In this document: positions 41,771 to 51,664 of the stretch, piece by piece
Layout of the letters: each line of letters begins with the position of its first letter
Numbering within the stretch: position 1 is the stretch's first letter
Assembly: GCA_949285105.1 (NCBI GenBank)
Contig: CASDXH010000005.1
Coordinates: forward strand, 1 to 52,279
DNA length: 52,279 nt
Source of the DNA: an uncultured Mycoplasma sp.
GTDB lineage: Bacteria > Bacillota_I > Bacilli_A > Mycoplasmatales > Mycoplasmoidaceae
Direction: 5' to 3'
Program-made: the position numbers and the translations under genes
Notes under the pieces: model-generated
What the model saw: the letters and a program-made list of their open reading frames with translations, nothing else
What the model was told of the DNA's origin: nothing
Database searches by the model: none

Positions 41771-43051
41771 ATGTTTAATAGAAAAAAGTCTAGTTCTACT
41801 TCTAAAAAAGAAGTTTCTGGAACGCTTAATAAAGATTTTATTAGTAGTGGTATCTTAGAAGGAAACATAAGAAAAATTGGTGAACCTAATAATGATTATG
41901 AAACTGCAAGAGAAAAGTTCATTAAAGAACAAGTTGCAAAAAAGAAAAGAAAGTCTAAACTAACAGCTGAAGAAATTCTTATTAACTTTGATAGATATGC
42001 TTTATCAAATGAAGAGTATAAAGTATTATTTCAAATGTTAAATGATAATGACATTCAAATTGATAAAAATCCTTTTAAAGATAACAATAAACAAGAAATT
42101 GACATTTTAAAAAACCAAGTTGCTGAAAAGATTGACTACATGGTAGGAGATTCAAATTCTTCTGGAACAACTAGAGATAAAGTTGATGATGGTATTAAAT
42201 CATTCTTAAATGTTTTAGGTTCTTCTAAAATGCTAACTAGTGAAGAAGAACAAGAGATTGGAGCAATGCTTAAGAGTGATGATCCAACAATTAGAGATTA
42301 TGCTATTAACCAATTGATGACTTCAAACTTAAGACTTGTTACATCAATTGCTAAAAAATATTTAAATAGAGGTCTTGATCTTGAGGACTTATTACAAGAA
42401 GGGTCATTAGGATTAATGAAAGCAATTACAAAGTTTGACTACACATTAGGTAATAAGTTCTCAACATATGCTACTTGATGAATTAGACAAGCAATTACAA
42501 GAGCGATTGCAGACCAAGCTAGAACTATTAGAATTCCAGTTCATATGGTTGAAACTATTAATAAACTTTCTAAAACAGAGCGTCAACTTATGCAAGAACT
42601 TGGAAGAGATCCAACACCGGATGAATTAAGTGAGGCTATGGGTGGACAAGCTGAAGGATTTAATGCAAAAAAAATTATTGCAATTAAAAAATTAAACATT
42701 GATCCAGTTTCACTTGATAAACCAGTTGGTAAAGATGAAGAATCAAAATTTGTTGACTTTGTTAAAGATAATGATGCATTAACACCAGAACAATTTACTG
42801 AAAAAGAATTAATGGGCGAACACATTGATGACATCTTAAAAAAATTCTTACAAGAAAAAGAAGAAATCATTATTAGAATGAGATATGGTCTACCTCCATA
42901 TCAACATCCTATGACTCTTGAAGAGGTTGGTCAAAAATTTAAAATCACAAGAGAAAGAGTTAGACAAATTGAAGCTAAAGCTCTAAGAAAAATTAAACAC
43001 CCTTCTAAATCTGGAGTTCTTAAAGGATTTACAGAATCTAATGAGAATTAA
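41771..43051 (+). CDS. rpoD: Primary RNA polymerase sigma factor (RpoD/SigA)
   Basis: Directs RNA polymerase to the TTGA/TATAAT promoters seen throughout the window. Region 2 contains [21 protein letters not shown] and the -10 recognition helix [18 protein letters not shown] (both Trp are TGA, adjacent, at 42476-42481). Region 3 has [13 protein letters not shown]; region 4.2 has [27 protein letters not shown]. 426 aa, with a Lys/Asn-rich N-terminal part. A TATAAT at 41734-41739 may drive it. It overlaps trmK by 11 bases. Confidence 0.96.
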
Positions 43052-43682
43052 TGAAATTGCTAATTTAATAAATGATGCGAATATTTGTGTTGATGTTGGA
43101 AGTGATCATGCGAATTTATCAATAATTTTGGCTACAGAAGAAAAAGCAAAAATTATTTACAATTTAGAAAAAAATGATGCACCGCTTCTAAATTCTATTA
43201 ACAACACAAAGCAATACAGCAATATAAAAAATATTAAAAGTGATGGATTCAAAAATTTTGATTCATCACTTTTAATTGATTATTGTACTATTTCTGGAAT
43301 GGGTGCTAATACAATTGTAGAAATTCTTAATGGATGCAAAAACAAAATAAGTAATATTATTGTTTGTCCAAACAATAATTATCATCTTATAAGAAAATGA
43401 GCAAAAAATAATAAGTGAAAAATAAAATTTGAAAAAACTATTTTAACAAACAAAATATATTATGAAATAATATGGTTAACAAAAACTGAGGGCAAAAAGG
43501 TTTTAACTCATAACCAATGTTTATTTGGGATTAGAAAAATAAAAAAGAATGATACTTTATATTTGCAAAAACTAAAACAAGAATTTGAATCTGAGAATTT
43601 GGATTTTTTTAAAGAAAAAAATCCAAAAAAATATAAATATTTAAAAATAGTTAAAAGGTATTTAAATAAGTATGACTGTTAA
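43041..43682 (+). CDS. trmK: tRNA (adenine22-N1)-methyltransferase TrmK
   Basis: Methylates A22 in tRNA. The SAM site CVDVGSDHANLSIIL and the downstream ISGMGANTIVEIL match the TrmK family, as does its place after rpoD, a conserved order in Firmicutes and Mollicutes. 213 aa with a Lys-rich helical C-terminal part. Frame requires TGA Trp. It overlaps both neighbours by 11 bases, implying one operon rpoD-trmK-Nif3. Confidence 0.88.
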
Positions 43683-44436
43683 TGATATATATACTTTATT
43701 AGATAAATGATATCCATTTGATCATCAAGATATATGAGATAAGTCTGGTTCATTTACATTCTTTAATGAAAAAGAAACAACAGGCATTATCATTGGTTTA
43801 GATGTAACAGAGAATTTAGTTTTACAAGCGATTGAAAAAAAATGTAATGTAATAATAACTCATCATCCAATATATATAGATGAAGACGATACTAAGAAAA
43901 AACATATTAAAAATATTATCAAAATACTAAATGATAATGAAATTTCTTTGTTTTCATTACATACCAATTTTGATAAAAACAAATATGGAATGAACTATAG
44001 TTTGTTAAAAAAACTAGGATTAAAAAATATAAAAAAATCACAAAAATCTGATTACTTATTCTTTGGTGAACTAAAAGATAAAATAGAAATAAATCAATTT
44101 TTATCAATATTAGACAAAAAAATGAATCCTGATTATGTTATTTTTGATAAAAACAATGATTATTTTAAAAATAATAAGAAGATAAAGAAAATAGGAATCG
44201 TTGGCGGAAGTGGCTCTAATGATTACGAAAAGATTCTAAAAAAAGATAAAATAGATCTTTTTGTTACTGGGGAAGTTAAATGACATGTATGAAATATTAG
44301 TTCTAAATCAATACCAATAATAGATATTGGCCATTCAGTTGAAAAAATTTTTACTGAAGTAATTTCATCTAAGCTTAAACAACTAAATATCAATATTTAT
44401 TGTCATAAATTAGAAATAAAATTAACAGATAAGTAG
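43672..44436 (+). CDS. Nif3-like dinuclear metal-centre protein (YqfO family)
   Basis: Conserved protein that forms ring oligomers with a dinuclear metal site; its cellular role is not firmly known. Metal ligands: THHP near residue 63, SLHTNFD, and the C-terminal TGEVKWHVW and IGHSVEK. 254 aa, the short form lacking the inserted domain of B. subtilis YqfO. The start at 43672 overlaps trmK by 11 bases, and the N-terminal 35 residues contain two TGA Trp codons that hide the true start under the standard code. Confidence 0.88.
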
Positions 44437-44601
44437 CAAAAAAGTATTTTTTATTCCCAATTATCATAGTAATTATTGTTCAATAATAGTAAGTATTAAA
44501 TTGTAGTAAGAAAGTTGCCCAAAAACTCTTATTGATGGGGAATTATGATTCATATGGATCTTTTATTTCATTTAAATTATATTAATACTACAATCTGAGG
44601 T

Positions 44602-44634
44602 GAGTTCTAATACAATATTAGGACTCATTTTTTA
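44602..44634 (+). terminator. Terminator of the rpoD-trmK-Nif3 operon region
   Basis: GAGTTCTAATA and TATTAGGACTC form an 11-bp stem (one wobble) at 44602-44626, then ATTTTTT. It lies 166 bases after the Nif3 stop; 44437-44601 shows no gene but could hold a short transcript. Confidence 0.8.
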
Positions 44635-44682
44635 TTCTATGTGGCATAAAAGTATTATAATCTTGATTAACTAGGAGTTAAT

Positions 44683-45516
44683 ATGAATCACAATTTTAAA
44701 TGTATAACAGATTATGATCCAAAAATATTTACAGATGTTGAAATTGAAATAATAAACGATATTAACTTAAACGTTAATGAATTTATTGATGCAAAGAGCT
44801 TAGTTGATTTTTGCTATAAGAAAACATATAGTCCTCCCAGTATTGATAAGTTAGCAAAAAAACTTGGACACAAGACAGCTAAGGATTTAAAAAATTTTAT
44901 AACAAAAACTTATTATGAAAAATGTAACATATCAAATAAGTTTAATTTTGATCATCAAAAGAGTGAGGGTATCTCAAATACGAGAATTAAATTCTTAAAA
45001 GAATATCTAAATAGATCGGCACTTTGTCTTTTTAATTTAAACTGAGTTCTAATTGAAAAGTTCAGAAATGAAATGATAAATAAAAAAACAATTTATGTTT
45101 TTCATTCAGATGATATATTTTCTTTAACTAATCTTGAGCTTATTTGTACTTTCTTTAAAAAGACTTTAATTGTTATAAAGAGTGAATATAGATTAGAATA
45201 TATAAATAAGTTTTCTATAGATAAAGATTCTTTATTAATAATTTGTAAAATGTATAAACCGTTGAACTCTGTAGAAACAATGACTATTTCAATGTTTTTA
45301 AAACATAATATTCCTATATATCTTATTTCCTCAAGTGAAGAAATAACGAAACATGAAAAATTTAAAACAGAATCTATTAACAAGATAATTATTGGTAATT
45401 TTAGCAACTTTGATAATCATTTATATGATATAGCAAATTATAAAATGATGTATGACCAAATATTTAATATAGTTTGTTATGAAATATTTTTAGAGTTACT
45501 AAATAGGCAAGAATAA
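44683..45516 (+). CDS. RpiR/MurR-like transcriptional regulator, 277 aa
   Basis: The N-terminal part has a helix-turn-helix of the RpiR kind (SPPSIDKLAKKLGHKTAKDLKNFI, residues about 45-70). The C-terminal half resembles a degenerate sugar-isomerase (SIS) domain: LLIICKMYKPLNSVETMTISMFLKHNIPIYLIS. One TGA Trp at 45043 joins two halves that would otherwise look like separate genes. Such proteins sense sugar phosphates; no sugar gene is adjacent, so the ligand is unknown. Single-gene unit flanked by terminators. Family call is moderate. Confidence 0.6.
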
Positions 45517-45564
45517 CTATAGTTATATTTTAAACATAATACTACTATTTAATAATTTAAAGAT

Positions 45565-45595
45565 CTTAGATGTTTAGACCATCTAAGTTTTTTTA
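45565..45595 (+). terminator. Terminator of the RpiR-like gene
   Basis: CTTAGATG (45565-45572), loop TTTAGAC, CATCTAAG (45580-45587), then T-run. Confidence 0.9.
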
Positions 45596-45599
45596 TTTA

Positions 45600-45632
45600 A
45601 AAAATAAAACCTACAATTAATTTAATTGTAGG
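45600..45632 (-). terminator. Terminator of rpsU
   Basis: CCTACAATTA and TAATTGTAGG (within 45610-45632) form a hairpin; on the minus strand it is followed by TTTTATTTTTT, just past the rpsU stop. Confidence 0.88.
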
Positions 45633-45653
45633 TCAATAATAAATTAGATAATA

Positions 45654-45842
45654 TTATTTATTATTACGTTTGTTGTATTTGTTTCTTTTTTTAGCAGCTG
45701 CTTTTTGTTTTTCTTTAAGTCTCAAACCTGGTCTTAAGTAGAACTCATGTCTTTTTCTACTTTTTTCAGTTTCAGAAGTAATTCTTTTAAAACTTTTTAA
45801 AGCTAACTCTAAATCGCCATTTTTTACTTCTACTTTTGGCAC
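45654..45842 (-). CDS. rpsU: 30S ribosomal protein S21
   Basis: bS21, 62 aa. MPKVEVKNGDLELALKSFKRITSETEKSRKRHEFYLRPGLRLKEKQKAAAKKR is characteristic, followed by a basic tail. The start codon is GTG at 45842, with GGGTGATG upstream as ribosome-binding site. It lies 81 bases downstream of the SprT-like gene on the same strand. Confidence 0.95.
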   Translation of the reverse strand: MPKVEVKNGDLELALKSFKRITSETEKSRKRHEFYLRPGLRLKEKQKAAAKKRNKYNKRNNK

Positions 45843-45923
45843 GTGTCATCACCCTTTTCTGCATCAATTAAATAAATTCTAACATAAATAGTACTAATTT
45901 AGAATTTTATAATTGTAATTTTG

Positions 45924-46769
45924 TTAACTAAATTCTTGAAGTTCACTTTCAATAAAATCCAGTAATTCTTTTGCTTCTTCAATTGTTTCTATTTTGCTTT
46001 CTATATAACGTCTATCATTAAATAAAAAATCTTCTCCGCATCTCCCGCATATTGTCTTTACCTTTAATTCTGACTGAATATTAGTATTACAACTTGGACA
46101 AGTGAATTTGAAATATTTCTTCAATGATTTTTTAGAGCTATCATTTTCTTTTTTGGTTTTGTGGAATGGTGTTTGAAAAGTAAAATTATTTTCTATCATA
46201 AAATCATCCACTAGTTTTTTAGTTTTATCATTTAACTTGCAGTATGAAAATCCATATTTTTTATCTGGAGTATCATCAAAGACCAAACCCCTTACTATTC
46301 CAACGTTCCTGAACATGACAGTATGGTAGTTTTTATTTTTTGTATCCTTTAAAGATTTAAGGTTACACTCAAAATGAACCATTTCGTGGATTAATGTAGC
46401 AACTAAATCATGATAACCTCTTCACTCGTTTAGTAATCACTCATTAGTAATCATTATTGATGGAATCATATTATTTTTAAAGTTTCATCCTTTTGGATCA
46501 AATCTTCCAAGAGTTATTGTGCTATCTTTTTTTGTTGCACCATAGTCAACAAAAGTTAGTGCAACTTTGCCAAGATAGTTTTCAAATATATTGTGGTTTA
46601 TAAAATTGAATAATTTGCTAATGAAGTTATAAAAGTCATAAAAGACATTAATATTTTCTACATTGTTTTTATTAACTATAATTTTGCTTTTTATTTCTTC
46701 ATCTAGATCACTATTTATATCATCTATATTGTTATCACTTTCTTCTTTCTTGTTTTCAATATCTGACAT
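45924..46769 (-). CDS. SprT-like zinc metalloprotease domain protein, 281 aa
   Basis: The SprT-like core has the metalloprotease motif HEMVH (His128, Glu129, His132) and further on a zinc ribbon CPSC...CGRCG near residue 220. An acidic Asp/Glu/Asn-rich N-terminus of about 50 residues precedes it. The motif region becomes visible only when three TGA codons (GWNFKN, NEWLLNEWRG) are read as Trp. The start at 46769 has GGAGG seven bases upstream. Related eukaryotic Spartan cleaves DNA-protein crosslinks; for bacterial SprT the substrate is unknown. Transcribed divergently from the RNase J-like gene and ahead of rpsU. Confidence 0.85.
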
Positions 46770-46966
46770 ATTCACACCTCCATCGATAAAAAAATTTTGT
46801 AAGAATATTATTAATAATATTTCACTTAATATATTACAATATAAACAATAATACTTAACCCTACTAACAACTTTTATTAATTTTTTAAAGTTTTAAATGA
46901 ACATGATTTTCATATTTCATATATTGGGGACATTTTAATATTTTATTTTTTATGGAGAAACTAAAT

Positions 46967-48643
46967 ATGAGCAAAATTAACTTTTTTTCTTTGGGTGGTT
47001 TAGATGAACAAGAAAAAGCTTGTTATGTTCTAGAAGTTAATGATAACTACTATATTTTTAATTTAGGGATTACAATTCCAGTTTACACAAAGTTAGGAAT
47101 TAAAAAGATAATTCCTTATGTTGACTGAATTGAAAAAAACTCAAGATTAATTAAAGGTATTTTTATTGGTAATGCAAGCCATAGAAATATGGGTGCTATT
47201 CAATATGTTTATGACAAAATAAAAAACATTCCTATTTACACTTCAAAAATCGGTGAACTAATTATTAATTCATATTTAAACAAAAAGAGTATGCATAAAT
47301 TTGCAAACTTTACAGATTTAAATATCAAAGTTTTAGATCCATTAAAAACTGTTGATATGGGTAATGTTAAAATTACTCCATTTAGAGTAGTAAGCTGTTT
47401 ACCAGATACTTATGGGTTTATAATTGGAACCCCTGATGGAAATATTATATATATTGATGAATTTATAATAAATGCTGATAGAAACAATGCTTTTATTAGT
47501 GACATCACAAAAATAAATATGATTACAAGAGGTAAGAATTTACTTTTAATTAACAATGTTGGCAATGTTGCTAAAAATAGTGGATTTACTTCACCAAATC
47601 ATAGAACCAAAAGTTTTTATACAAATTTATTAAACAATTGTACTGAAAATAGAGTTATTGTTTCATGTTATGATACTGACATTCATACTTTCTTAACACT
47701 TGCACAGATTGCTAAAGAGAAACAAATTCCTTTTATAATCTATAATCCTATATTTATGAATGTGTTTAATGGAATATCAAGGGAAGGTTATTTTGATAAC
47801 CGTAATTTGCCAATTATGCCAATTCATAAAATTAATGAAATGAAAAGAGGTATTGTTTTATTATCTTCTACTCCAGATAGATTGTTTAATAAGTTAATAT
47901 CAATTTCAAATAATGAAGATGACATACTAAAGCTTAAAAAGACAGATCTTGTTGTACTTGGTTTTAAAACTTCAGCAGGTTTTGAAAAGATTGAAGCAGA
48001 TATTATGGATAGATATTCTAAACTTGATTTAGATATTGTATCTTTACCTAAAACGGTTTTAAAGATGGAGGCGTCAGCTGAAGATCATAAATTCTTGATC
48101 AGTGAACTCCAACCAAAATATGTAATACCAACTCTTGGACTTTATTCTGAAGTAATTAAATATACTAACTGTATTAAAGAGGCTGGGTTTAATCCTAATA
48201 ATGTACAAATGTTATACAATGGTGAAATTTTTAGTTTAGTTAATGGAATTAAAAAAGATAAAGAAACTAGAAAAATTGATGTTAGAGAAATTTATGTTGG
48301 AGCACAAGGGATATTAGATGAAGGGGACAACATTCTCCAAGAAAGAGATGTTATGTCTGAAAATGGAATCGTATTTATTGTTTTACAACATGACTCAGCA
48401 AATAAATGTTTTGATCCAAATAATCATGATATTAAACACTTTGGTGTTGTACCAGAAGATAAAAAGAACTTAGAATGATTTAAATCTCTAAATCTAGAAA
48501 TATTAGATTTTGCAAACAAAACATATAAAGAGATAAAAAAATATGACTCAAAGGAATTTAAGTCATTAATTAAAAAATATGCAAGTAAGCAAATTGAGAA
48601 ATATTTTGGTAAAACTCCAATAGTTATTCCAACAATTATTTAA
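46967..48643 (+). CDS. RNase J paralogue with degenerate active site, 558 aa
   Basis: Metallo-beta-lactamase/beta-CASP protein of RNase J length and layout: MSKINFFSLGGLDEQEKACY start, beta-CASP middle (RVIVSCYDTDIHTFLTLA), and the C-terminal DVREIYVGAQGILDEGDNILQERDVMSENG region seen in RNase J. The zinc-binding HxHxDH motif is replaced by GNASHRNMG (about residue 68), the next His position reads RVVSCLPDT, and the late His region reads LGLYSEVI. It is therefore unlikely to cleave RNA by the usual mechanism, and may act as a structural partner of an active RNase J elsewhere in the genome, as J2 does for J1. Two terminator-like hairpins follow. Confidence 0.85.
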
Positions 48644-48662
48644 TATATAAAAACTTTAGTAA

Positions 48663-48692
48663 TCTTTATTTGTTTGTTAAATAAAGACTTTT
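48663..48692 (+). terminator. Terminator of the RNase J-like gene
   Basis: TCTTTATTT (48663-48671), loop GTTTGTT, AAATAAAGA (48679-48687), then CTTTT. Confidence 0.8.
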
Positions 48693-48693
48693 G

Positions 48694-48731
48694 AAAAGCT
48701 TTTGACTTTGAAATACAAGTTGAAAGCTTTT
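48694..48731. repeat. Dispersed hairpin resembling the IS30-end hairpins
   Basis: AAAAGCTTTTGACTT (48694-48708) pairs over 15 bp with AAGTTGAAAGCTTTT (48717-48731) around TGAAATAC. Stem sequence and loop closely resemble the two hairpins at 51551-51656 beside the IS30 transposase. It may be a second terminator or a remnant or target of an IS30-type element. Confidence 0.6.
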
Positions 48732-48980
48732 ATCATATTATTTATATATTCAGTATTGATTTTAATATAGAAATGTATGTTTGTTTGATTTCATCCTCAA
48801 TCCCATATATTATGTCTGCCATATTAAAATAGTTGATCAGTTTACTTTATCTTTTAAAGAAGAAAATTTTAAATATTAATATATTTTATAAATAATATAA
48901 TGATATGCTAATGCATTGTGGATAGCATCATTCTTAACTAATGAAAAATTAATTGACAAAATCACTTTGAAACAACAAAA
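48732..48980. other. Intergenic, possible gene remnants
   Basis: No complete gene. A 26-codon minus-strand frame (MADIIYGIEDEIKQTY..., start near 48824) and a plus-strand stretch near 48916-48980 (WIASFLTNEKLIDKI) look protein-like but lack context; they may be decayed ends or chance. Confidence 0.3.
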
Positions 48981-49005
48981 AGCACCTAACTTTAAATTAG
49001 GTGCT
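48976..49005 (-). terminator. Terminator of tRNA-Trp
   Basis: AGCACCTAA and TTAGGTGCT pair (48981-49005); on the minus strand the stem is followed by TTTTTG, about 20 bases past the tRNA 3' end. Confidence 0.85.
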
Positions 49006-49024
49006 CATATTTTGCTTGTTATAA

Positions 49025-49099
49025 TGGCAGGGGTAGCAGGACTCGAACCCACAACACGCGGATTTGAAGTCCGCCGTTCTACCATTGAACTATACCCCT
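49025..49099 (-). tRNA. tRNA-Trp (anticodon UCA)
   Basis: 75-nt tRNA with 7-bp acceptor stem AGGGGTA/TACCCCT, D-arm GTTCAATGGTAGAAC, anticodon stem GCGGA/TCCGC with loop CTTCAAA (anticodon TCA), T-arm GTGGGTTCGAGTCCTGC and encoded CCA end. UCA reads UGA (and UGG by wobble) as Trp, the molecular basis of the recoding seen in nearly every gene here. Followed by its own terminator. Confidence 0.96.
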
Positions 49100-49315
49100 A
49101 AAGTATTTAAGTACATGTATTATTCTACATTAAATATTAGTATAGTTGCAATTTTTATTTAGATATAATTGGTTACCTAAATTTTTTCATTAAAATTTAT
49201 ATATTTTCTTTTTTTATTCACTGTTCAAAAAAATTATATTTTTACTTTATCCTAATAATAAAAGCATATAATTTAAAAGGATAATAAAATTATCAATAGA
49301 TTTTAAGGAGAATAT

Positions 49316-50677
49316 ATGAGAACTATAGTAGTTGGTATTAACCACGCTGGAACATCAGCAATTAGAACTTTATTATCACAAAACCCAAAGGCAGATGTAG
49401 TTGCTTTTGATAGAAATAGTAATATTTCTTTCTTAGGATGTGGAATTGCATTAACAGTTGGAGGTGTTGTTAAAAACACTAAGGACTTATTCTACTCAAA
49501 TCCAGAACAATTAAAAAGTATGGGTGCAAAAATCTACATGGAACATGAAGTAGTAAAAATTGATAGAAAAGAAAAAGCGGTTTTTGTTAAAAACTTAGCT
49601 GAAAACAAAATTACCGCATGAAAATATGACAAATTAATTTATGCTGCAGGTTCATGACCAATTGACATGAGTATCAAAGGTCAAGAATTAGAAAACGTTG
49701 AAATTTGTAAAATTTATCAACACGCTCTTAAATTAATTGAGAGAGCAAATGATCCAAATATTAAAACTGTAACAGTAGTAGGTGCTGGATACATTGGATT
49801 AGAATTAGTAGAAGCTTACCACCAAAAAGGTAAAAAAGTTAATCTTATCGACTTCCAAGGAAGAGTATTAGCTAATTACTTTGATAAAGAATTCACTGAC
49901 ATTTTAGAAAAAGAAATGAAAAAAGATGGTGTTGGTGTTTATTTAAATGAAGCAGTTACAGAATATACTGGAAGCAATGGAAAAGTTACAGGTATTAAAA
50001 CTAAGAGCGGATTAGAATTACAATCTGATTTAGTTATTCAATGTGTTGGATTCTCTCCAAACCACGCTTTATTACCAGATTTAGAAAAAGCTAAAAATGG
50101 TGCTTTAATAATTAACTCTAAAACTCAAACAAGTGATCCAGACATTTATGCAATTGGAGACTGTGTGGCAATTTATGATGCTGCAACAAAAACTCATAGA
50201 AATATTGCATTAGCTACAAACGCTGTTAAAACTGGTATTGTTGCTGCATCTCAAATTAATGGTGCTGCAATGGTTCAATTAGATTCAATCGTTGGTACAA
50301 ATGCTTTATGTGTATTTGGACACAAATTTGCAAGTACAGGTGTAAGTGAAGAAGCGGCTGCAAGATTTGGATTAAAAGTTAAATCTTGTTATTATGAAGA
50401 CAACGATAGACCTGAATGAATGAACACAGTTCAAAAAGTTGCTATTAAAATTGTTTATGAAGAAGACACAATGAGAATTGTTGGGGCTCAAATTTTATCA
50501 TTTGGTGACTCAAACCACTCTGAATGAATCTTCTCACTATCATTAGCTATTCAAAAAGGATTAAGTTTATTAGATGTAGCATTCACTGATGTATACTTCT
50601 TACCGCACTTAAACAAACCATTCAACTTTGTTTTATCTGCGATATTAAAAGCATTAGGAATGAAATATATTCAATAA
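49316..50677 (+). CDS. nox: NADH oxidase (water-forming type)
   Basis: FAD enzyme that reoxidises NADH with O2, important for glycolysing mollicutes that lack respiration. N-terminal FAD motif VVGINHAGTSA, the redox-active Cys42 in FLGCG (the sulfenic-acid Cys of water-forming Nox), the NAD-binding GAGYIGLE, and YAIGDC near the second FAD contact. 453 aa, full length. Strong ribosome-binding site AAGGAG. The GntR gene begins four bases after its stop, so the regulator is probably co-transcribed. Confidence 0.94.
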
Positions 50678-50681
50678 TTTA

Positions 50682-51317
50682 ATGAAACAAAAAAATAATA
50701 AAGTAAAAATCAATAGTGTGAATTCAGTTAAAAGATATATTACAAATTATTTAATTTTAAAAATCTTAACTGGAGATTATTCACTTAACAAAAAGATTCC
50801 TAGTGAGAATAGTTTAGCTAAAAAATTTAACTGCTCAAGATTAACAGCAAGAAGTGCTTTACTTGTACTGAATAATGCTTCAGTTCTTGATGCAATAAGA
50901 GGTTCTGGATACATAGTTTCAGAAGAAGCGTTCAAAATACTAATGCCTCCTAAGTTTGTTCAAGAAAAGTCTAACTCTCAGAAAACTAAAGCAATTTCTA
51001 CAACTAATGATTTCATAACATTAGAAACAACTTATTTTAATAATAATGAAATAATTGGGGTTGTTACTTGAGATATTGCTAAACATGTCTATATTGAAAT
51101 GTCTAAAAACTATTCTATTGAAGAAAATGTTTGCGACAATTTAATACAAACAAATCTTGATTTCACTTTCTTTGAAGAACATGTGGAACTGGATAAAAAG
51201 GGAAGAATACTTTTAGTTAAAACTAACTATGATCAAGAAAGCAAAATAATTTTTAGATCTGCTACTTGATATGAGGATATTAAAAAAATAACTAGTAAAA
51301 CTGTTGATTTAATTTAA
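50682..51317 (+). CDS. GntR-family transcriptional regulator (HutC-like)
   Basis: N-terminal winged helix of the GntR type: YLILKILTGDYSLNKKIPSENSLAKKFNCSRLTARSALLVLNNASVLDAIRGSGYIVS (about residues 23-82, quoted in part elsewhere by position). The C-terminal ligand-binding half is shorter than in HutC proteins and poorly conserved by eye. 211 aa with two TGA Trp codons. It directly follows nox, so it may respond to redox or sugar state and regulate the pair; that is inference. A clear terminator follows. Confidence 0.8.
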
Positions 51318-51322
51318 ATTTA

Positions 51323-51351
51323 ACATCAAGCTAAATGCTTGGTGTTTTTTA
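51323..51351 (+). terminator. Terminator of nox-gntR
   Basis: ACATCAAGC and GCTTGGTGT form a 9-bp stem (one wobble, 51323-51345) around TAAAT, followed by T. Confidence 0.88.
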
Positions 51352-51508
51352 TATGGTTATTATTTAATGGGGATAATTACTTAATATAATTTAATAAAAT
51401 TATTAGAGACAATTTTAAACCTATCTTTGAGTTTAATAATTAATATCTTTAAATAATTAATAACCAATTAATTTATAAACTCAAAATGACTTAGAACCAA
51501 TAAGTCAT
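51346..51508. other. AT-rich intergenic beside the IS30 element
   Basis: No gene seen. It includes a short repeated TTAATAATTAATATC-like stretch and leads into the tandem IS-end duplication. Confidence 0.4.
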
Positions 51509-51658
51509 CCCTAACTGACATGTGAAGTGCAACACTTTAATGTTACATAAAACTCTCGACTTTAAAATATAAGTTGAGAGTTTCCCTAACTGACATGTGA
51601 AGTGCAACACTTCAATGTTACATTAAACTTTTGGCTTTAAAATATAAGTTAAGAGTTT
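51509..51658. repeat. Tandem 75-bp duplication of an IS30-type end
   Basis: Two direct copies, 51509-51583 and 51584-51658, each starting CCCTAACTGACATGTGAAGT. Each has the GAAGTGCAACACTT core typical of IS30-family terminal repeats and then a 13-bp hairpin around TAAAATAT (51551-51583 and 51626-51656). The stems differ by compensating or wobble changes, so the hairpin is preserved. The inner copy probably belongs to the element end next to the transposase; the outer copy is extra. Confidence 0.7.
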
Positions 51659-51664
51659 TTTATT

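Noticed and set aside
44683-45516. Apparent two separate genes split at 45045
   Set aside because: The break is a TGA Trp codon; the frame is continuous as one 277-aa protein. The same applies to many other splits in the window.
48916-49101. Open frame across the tRNA-Trp gene (translating as GVAGLEPTTRGFEVRRSTI)
   Set aside because: This is the familiar false translation of a tRNA gene on the opposite strand.
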